From contig JAEESS010000001.1 in NCBI GenBank assembly GCA_016286445.1, forward strand, positions 94,376 to 158,375: DNA of 64,000 bases, written 5' to 3'. Both the position numbers and the translations under genes were made by a program. The DNA is from Bacillota bacterium (GTDB taxonomy: Bacteria > Bacillota > Clostridia > Christensenellales > CAG-138). The notes under the pieces are model-generated. The model did not search any database and was not told where the DNA came from. It saw only the letters and a list, made by a program, of their open reading frames with translations. Below, one piece after another: positions 61,127 through 64,000 of this stretch; within the stretch, counting starts at the first letter, position 1; each line of letters opens with the position of its first letter.

Positions 61127-61960
61127 TTATTCTTCGACCTTCTCCGCGGGTTCTTCAGCTGCGGGCTCTTCTTCCTCATCGCCGATCAGTTCTTCATAGA
61201 ACGCGGCATGGACGATACCCATGAACAGCGGGAGCAGAACACCGACGCAGATCATCAGAAGAACCATGATGATCAGGAACAGAACGCCGATATACTTGAT
61301 CATGCCGAGACCGAACAGGATCGCGATTGCAACAAAGATCATTGCGTATACGACGAGATCTGCAAGGAACATCTGTCCTTTGAAGCCCTTGGTCTTTTCG
61401 ATCGAAAGCTCTCTGGCTTTTACAGCATTGAGCTCCGGCTTCTTGACAAGGATGTACGGAACGAGCGCGTATTCATATCCCTTGATGATCGCAAAGATCG
61501 GTCCGACGATCGGAATCAGGCTCCACAGGAAGATCCAGAGGAACGACCAGCCCATGCCGGAAAGAACGCGCTTGATGGTTGCCCAGTCCTTCATCGTGGA
61601 GAACAGTTCATAGCAATAGACCTGCTCTCTGTGGTAGCCTTTCAGGAAGATCGCAGCGAGCGCAACCGTGAACAGCCACGGGATCGCGATCGCAAACGCC
61701 GGGATGGCGACGCCTGCCAGTGCAACAAATACGCCGGTCAATAATGTGCCGAGCAAAGAAATGCCCCACAGCTTGAACGGTTTCTCCATCAAAGCGCCGA
61801 ACGCCTTCATGTAGATCCGCCAGAAGAGCGGTCCGCTCGGCTCCTTCACTTCCTTGACGGGCGCTTGTACCGCAGCGCCTTCCCCTGTCGCCGTGCCGCA
61901 ATTCGGGCAGAACGCAACGCCGTCTTCCAATTTTTGTCCGCAATTTCTGCAAAATGCCAT
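61127..61960 (-). CDS. zinc-ribbon membrane protein
   Basis: A 277-residue protein. The zinc ribbon MAFCRNCGQK...CPNCG is followed by a linker and a polytopic membrane part with about six helices (residues 60-250), a LSIEKTKGFKGQMFLADL loop and an acidic Glu-rich tail. It could belong with DUF975-like proteins; I am not sure. The start at 61960 gives the right spacing to GGGGG. The opening is nearly the same as in the DUF4234 protein at 16.9 kb. Confidence 0.78.
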   Translation of the reverse strand: MAFCRNCGQKLEDGVAFCPNCGTATGEGAAVQAPVKEVKEPSGPLFWRIYMKAFGALMEKPFKLWGISLLGTLLTGVFVALAGVAIPAFAIAIPWLFTVALAAIFLKGYHREQVYCYELFSTMKDWATIKRVLSGMGWSFLWIFLWSLIPIVGPIFAIIKGYEYALVPYILVKKPELNAVKARELSIEKTKGFKGQMFLADLVVYAMIFVAIAILFGLGMIKYIGVLFLIIMVLLMICVGVLLPLFMGIVHAAFYEELIGDEEEEPAAEEPAEKVEE

Positions 61961-62038
61961 AATCATAACCCCCTAATCTTGTGATCTTTATATATTATAG
62001 CACGTTGTTTCGTACCGTCAATTGTTTCTTGTGAACAA

Positions 62039-62536
62039 TTATACCTTATTTTCGTCAAAATCGATCAGGATCGAATCGCGCTTCGGGACAAGCTTCCGGA
62101 GCCGCACGCCGGCGGCGTTGAACAGGCGCTTGCTGGCGCGGTTCATCGGCGTGTTGTTGTACTTATCGGACAGATACACGACCTCCTTAATGCCGCACTG
62201 GATGATCGCCTTTGCGCATTCGTTGCACGGGAACAGCGCAACGTAGATGCGGCAGCCCTGCAAGGATGCGCCGTCGTTGTTCAGAATCGCGTTCAGCTCC
62301 GCATGGCAGACGTACGGATACTTCGTGTCGTACGGATCGCCCTCGCGGTCCCACGGAAACTCGTCGTCGCTGCAGCCGATCGGAAAGCCGTTGTAGCCGA
62401 CCGACATGATCTTGTTGTTTTCATTGACGATGCACGCGCCGACTTGTGTGCTCGGGTCCTTACTGCGGTACGAGGACAGCAGCGATACGCCCATAAAGTA
62501 TTCGTCCCAGGAAAGATAATCCGTACGCTTGTTCAT
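62039..62536 (-). CDS. dCMP deaminase (ComEB-like)
   Basis: A 165-residue zinc deaminase: CHAELNAIL and PCNEC hold the zinc ligands and catalytic Glu, and GYNGFPIGC is typical of dCMP deaminases. It converts dCMP to dUMP for thymidylate synthesis. GGGGG precedes the ATG at 62536. Full length for the family; isolated by a palindromic repeat from scpB. Confidence 0.93.
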   Translation of the reverse strand: MNKRTDYLSWDEYFMGVSLLSSYRSKDPSTQVGACIVNENNKIMSVGYNGFPIGCSDDEFPWDREGDPYDTKYPYVCHAELNAILNNDGASLQGCRIYVALFPCNECAKAIIQCGIKEVVYLSDKYNNTPMNRASKRLFNAAGVRLRKLVPKRDSILIDFDENKV

Positions 62537-62550
62537 GTTTACCCCCTTTT

Positions 62551-62615
62551 GTGTCATTCTGAGCTGCAGCGAAGGAGCTTAAGATTCTTCGTCGCTTCGT
62601 TCCTCAGAATGACAC
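62551..62615. repeat. palindromic TGTCATTCTGAG element
   Basis: Perfect 13-bp terminal inverted repeats GTGTCATTCTGAG (62551-62563) and CTCAGAATGACAC (62603-62615) with a partly self-complementary centre (GCAGCGAAG...CTTCGTCGCTTCG). Elements of this sequence type are scattered in many bacterial genomes. Placed between the dCMP deaminase ribosome site and the scpB stop it may also act as a transcription terminator or RNA hairpin. Confidence 0.8.
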
Positions 62616-62634
62616 GATATTTCATATTCTTTTG

Positions 62635-63168
62635 TCAGACGGTCTCGATGGTTTCCGTCTCCTCCAAAGGAAGCGTCGGAAGCTCGGAAAGGTTATGCAG
62701 TCCGAATTTATGCAGAAACGTATCTGTCGTGGCGTAAAGCATCGGTTTGCCGATGACGTCCTTTCTGCCGACCGCTGCGATCAGACCGAGCTTTATAAGC
62801 TGGCTCACCGCGTACTCACAGCGCACGCCACGAACCGCCTCGATCTCCGCACGGGTGACCGGCTGTTTATACGCAACGACGGCAAGCGTTTCCATGATCG
62901 ACTGCGACACGCTCTTTTTCTGTTCGGGCTGCAGCAGCGCTTCGACGTATTGGATGTAGTCGCGATTTGAAACGAGCTGTGCGGTATCGTCCGTTGTCAT
63001 AAGGCAGATGCCGCGTCCTTCTTCGCGATACGTCACTTCCATTTCATAAAGCAGCGCTTTGACGGACGCTTCGTCCTGCTCCAATACACGGGCGATCTCG
63101 GTGATCAACACCGGTTCGCCGGCGACGAACAGCATACACTCCACAATTGCGGCTTTTTTCTTTTCCAT
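62635..63168 (-). CDS. scpB: segregation and condensation protein B
   Basis: A 177-residue winged-helix protein (LFVAGEPVLITEIARVLEQD; ETLAVVAYKQPVTRAEIEAV then RGVRCEYAVSQL) that joins ScpA and SMC in the condensin complex. Its start overlaps the scpA stop by one base. Normal length. Confidence 0.95.
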   Translation of the reverse strand: MEKKKAAIVECMLFVAGEPVLITEIARVLEQDEASVKALLYEMEVTYREEGRGICLMTTDDTAQLVSNRDYIQYVEALLQPEQKKSVSQSIMETLAVVAYKQPVTRAEIEAVRGVRCEYAVSQLIKLGLIAAVGRKDVIGKPMLYATTDTFLHKFGLHNLSELPTLPLEETETIETV

Positions 63169-63935
63169 CAGTCCTCTACCTCATCCATATAAACGGTATC
63201 CGCATCGCTTTCCGACAGTGCTTTCGCGCGGATATAGATCGGCGCGAATGTCGCGCCCTGTGTGATATGCACTTCTCCGTGCGCCAGCATCTCCAAAAGC
63301 GCCATAAAGGTCACGACCTTTTCCATGCGCGTGCTTGCGGCGGTAAACAGATCGGCAAAGCGGACGCGGCCTTCCTTCAGCCTGCTGCGCAGATGTACCA
63401 CACGGTCGCGCACCGTAAAGGTGTCCGGTCGAACGCTCTGCGTTCGATCCTGCGGCTGTTCGGTCTCATTTTCACGATTCAGAATGTCGAGAAAGGCTTG
63501 ATACAGGTTGTCGATCGAAGCGTTCGGAAACTCGAATTTCTGCGGCGGAAGCACGACGTCCTCCGGAAGCCGGGTGAATGCCTTTTTTGCTTCTTCAAAC
63601 CGTTCGTTTAGCTCCTCGCTTGCCGCCTTAAACGCCTTGTATTCCCGCAGCTGACGCAGAAGCGCTTCCTTCGGGTCCTCCTCTTCCTCATCTTCGACCG
63701 GCGGACGCGGCAGCAGACTGCGCGATTTGATCAGCAGAAGCTGTGCGGCAACCGTCAGAAACGAGCTTGCGCGGTCCATGTCGAGCTCACTTAGGTCGTC
63801 CATGTACGCAAGATACTGCGCCGTGATCTCCGAAACGAAGATGTCTTCGATATTAATCTCCGCTTTGTCGATGAGATGCAGCAGCAGATCGAGCGGACCT
63901 TCAAATTGTGAAAGCGAAACGCGGTACTCTTCCAT
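63168..63935 (-). CDS. scpA: segregation and condensation protein A
   Basis: A 255-residue kleisin that bridges the SMC heads. The N-terminal SQFEGPLDLLLHLIDKAEIN segment is diagnostic; the C-terminal winged helix (EKVVTFMALLEMLAHGEVHI) is present. It is coupled to scpB by a one-base overlap. The region around position 160 is acidic and low in complexity, as usual for kleisin linkers. Confidence 0.95.
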   Translation of the reverse strand: MEEYRVSLSQFEGPLDLLLHLIDKAEINIEDIFVSEITAQYLAYMDDLSELDMDRASSFLTVAAQLLLIKSRSLLPRPPVEDEEEEDPKEALLRQLREYKAFKAASEELNERFEEAKKAFTRLPEDVVLPPQKFEFPNASIDNLYQAFLDILNRENETEQPQDRTQSVRPDTFTVRDRVVHLRSRLKEGRVRFADLFTAASTRMEKVVTFMALLEMLAHGEVHITQGATFAPIYIRAKALSESDADTVYMDEVED

Positions 63936-63940
63936 GGCTT

Positions 63941-64000
63941 TTATAGGAGCAGCGCAAGATTGGCAAGCTTGCCGATGATCAGCGACGTCAGCGCGGAGAT
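63941..64000 (-). CDS. C-terminal end of an unidentified, probably membrane protein
   Basis: The last 19 codons and stop of a gene entering from the right edge, reading ISALTSLIIGKLANLALLL. The hydrophobic end and the five-base gap to scpA suggest a membrane protein in the same operon. In many Firmicutes a site-2 protease precedes scpA, but this fragment is too short to decide. Confidence 0.4.
   Translation of the reverse strand: MSALTSLIIGKLANLALLL

Overview
The window looks like a chromosome segment from an anaerobic, endospore-forming member of the Clostridia, probably an uncultured gut-type lineage. The evidence is direct: spoIVA, gpr and spoIIP are present, together with an oxidative ornithine-fermentation operon, a diphosphate-type phosphofructokinase, selenium-cofactor genes, an energy-coupling-factor transporter module and a dockerin-bearing secreted protease. 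Most of the sequence is GC-rich. The main exception is about 39.1-41.7 kb, which is clearly AT-richer and looks acquired.

Layout. 0-2.6 kb: a minus-strand YedE / TusA-like / DUF3343 set and a divergent cysteine-desulfurase-family gene, facing each other over a nearly symmetric double promoter. 2.6-11.2 kb: ord-ortA-ortB-oraS-oraE-(MutL-type reactivase)-orr-birA, a tightly overlapping operon that racemises ornithine, moves its amino group with a B12/PLP mutase, oxidises it and cleaves it to acetyl-CoA and alanine. 11.2-12.6 kb: an amidohydrolase, probably 8-oxoguanine deaminase. 12.6-16.3 kb: ecfA1-ecfA2-ecfT-truA-tadA, then tRNA-Ser(CGA) and a palindromic intergenic repeat. 16.9-19.1 kb: two small membrane proteins and a PPi-type phosphofructokinase. 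19.2-24.4 kb: a two-component system followed by two paralogous DUF6034-type lipoproteins. The regulator gene and the first lipoprotein gene share the same three-part 11-bp repeat operator at the same distance from the -10 box. 24.5-28 kb: yqeC-yqeB-xdhC-selD, the accessory set for selenium-dependent molybdenum hydroxylases. 28-32.4 kb: a large secreted subtilase with a dockerin inside the chain. 33.2-35.4 kb: a NadD-YqeK-RsfS triple fusion and deoC. 35.4-39.1 kb: a minus-strand five-gene run containing a catalytically dead trypsin-like protein, a phosphoesterase, a GNAT fused to a Cys-rich domain, a DUF4298 protein and a PlsC-like acyltransferase.

39.1-41.7 kb holds an HNH-nuclease remnant and an 812-residue modular zinc-finger/EDxHD-type nuclease, the best candidate for an undescribed mobile element. 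41.7-46.7 kb: rlmD and dnaE. 46.8-52.9 kb: asd-dapA-dapB, spoIIP, gpr and spoIVA. 53-55.9 kb: an ABC exporter and a DUF2975/XRE/membrane-protein set. 56-61 kb: an island of small lipoproteins around a DUF4173 membrane protein, with one lipoprotein copy frameshifted. 61.1-64 kb: a zinc-ribbon membrane protein, a dCMP deaminase, a palindromic repeat, scpB, scpA and the end of one more gene.

The two selenium sets, 22 kb apart, fit one trait: Se delivery (YedE, TusA-like, DUF3343, desulfurase) and use of Se as a labile cofactor (SelD, YqeB, YqeC, XdhC). No selA, selB, tRNA-Sec or Sec codon was seen. All family assignments come from reading motifs; no database search was possible.
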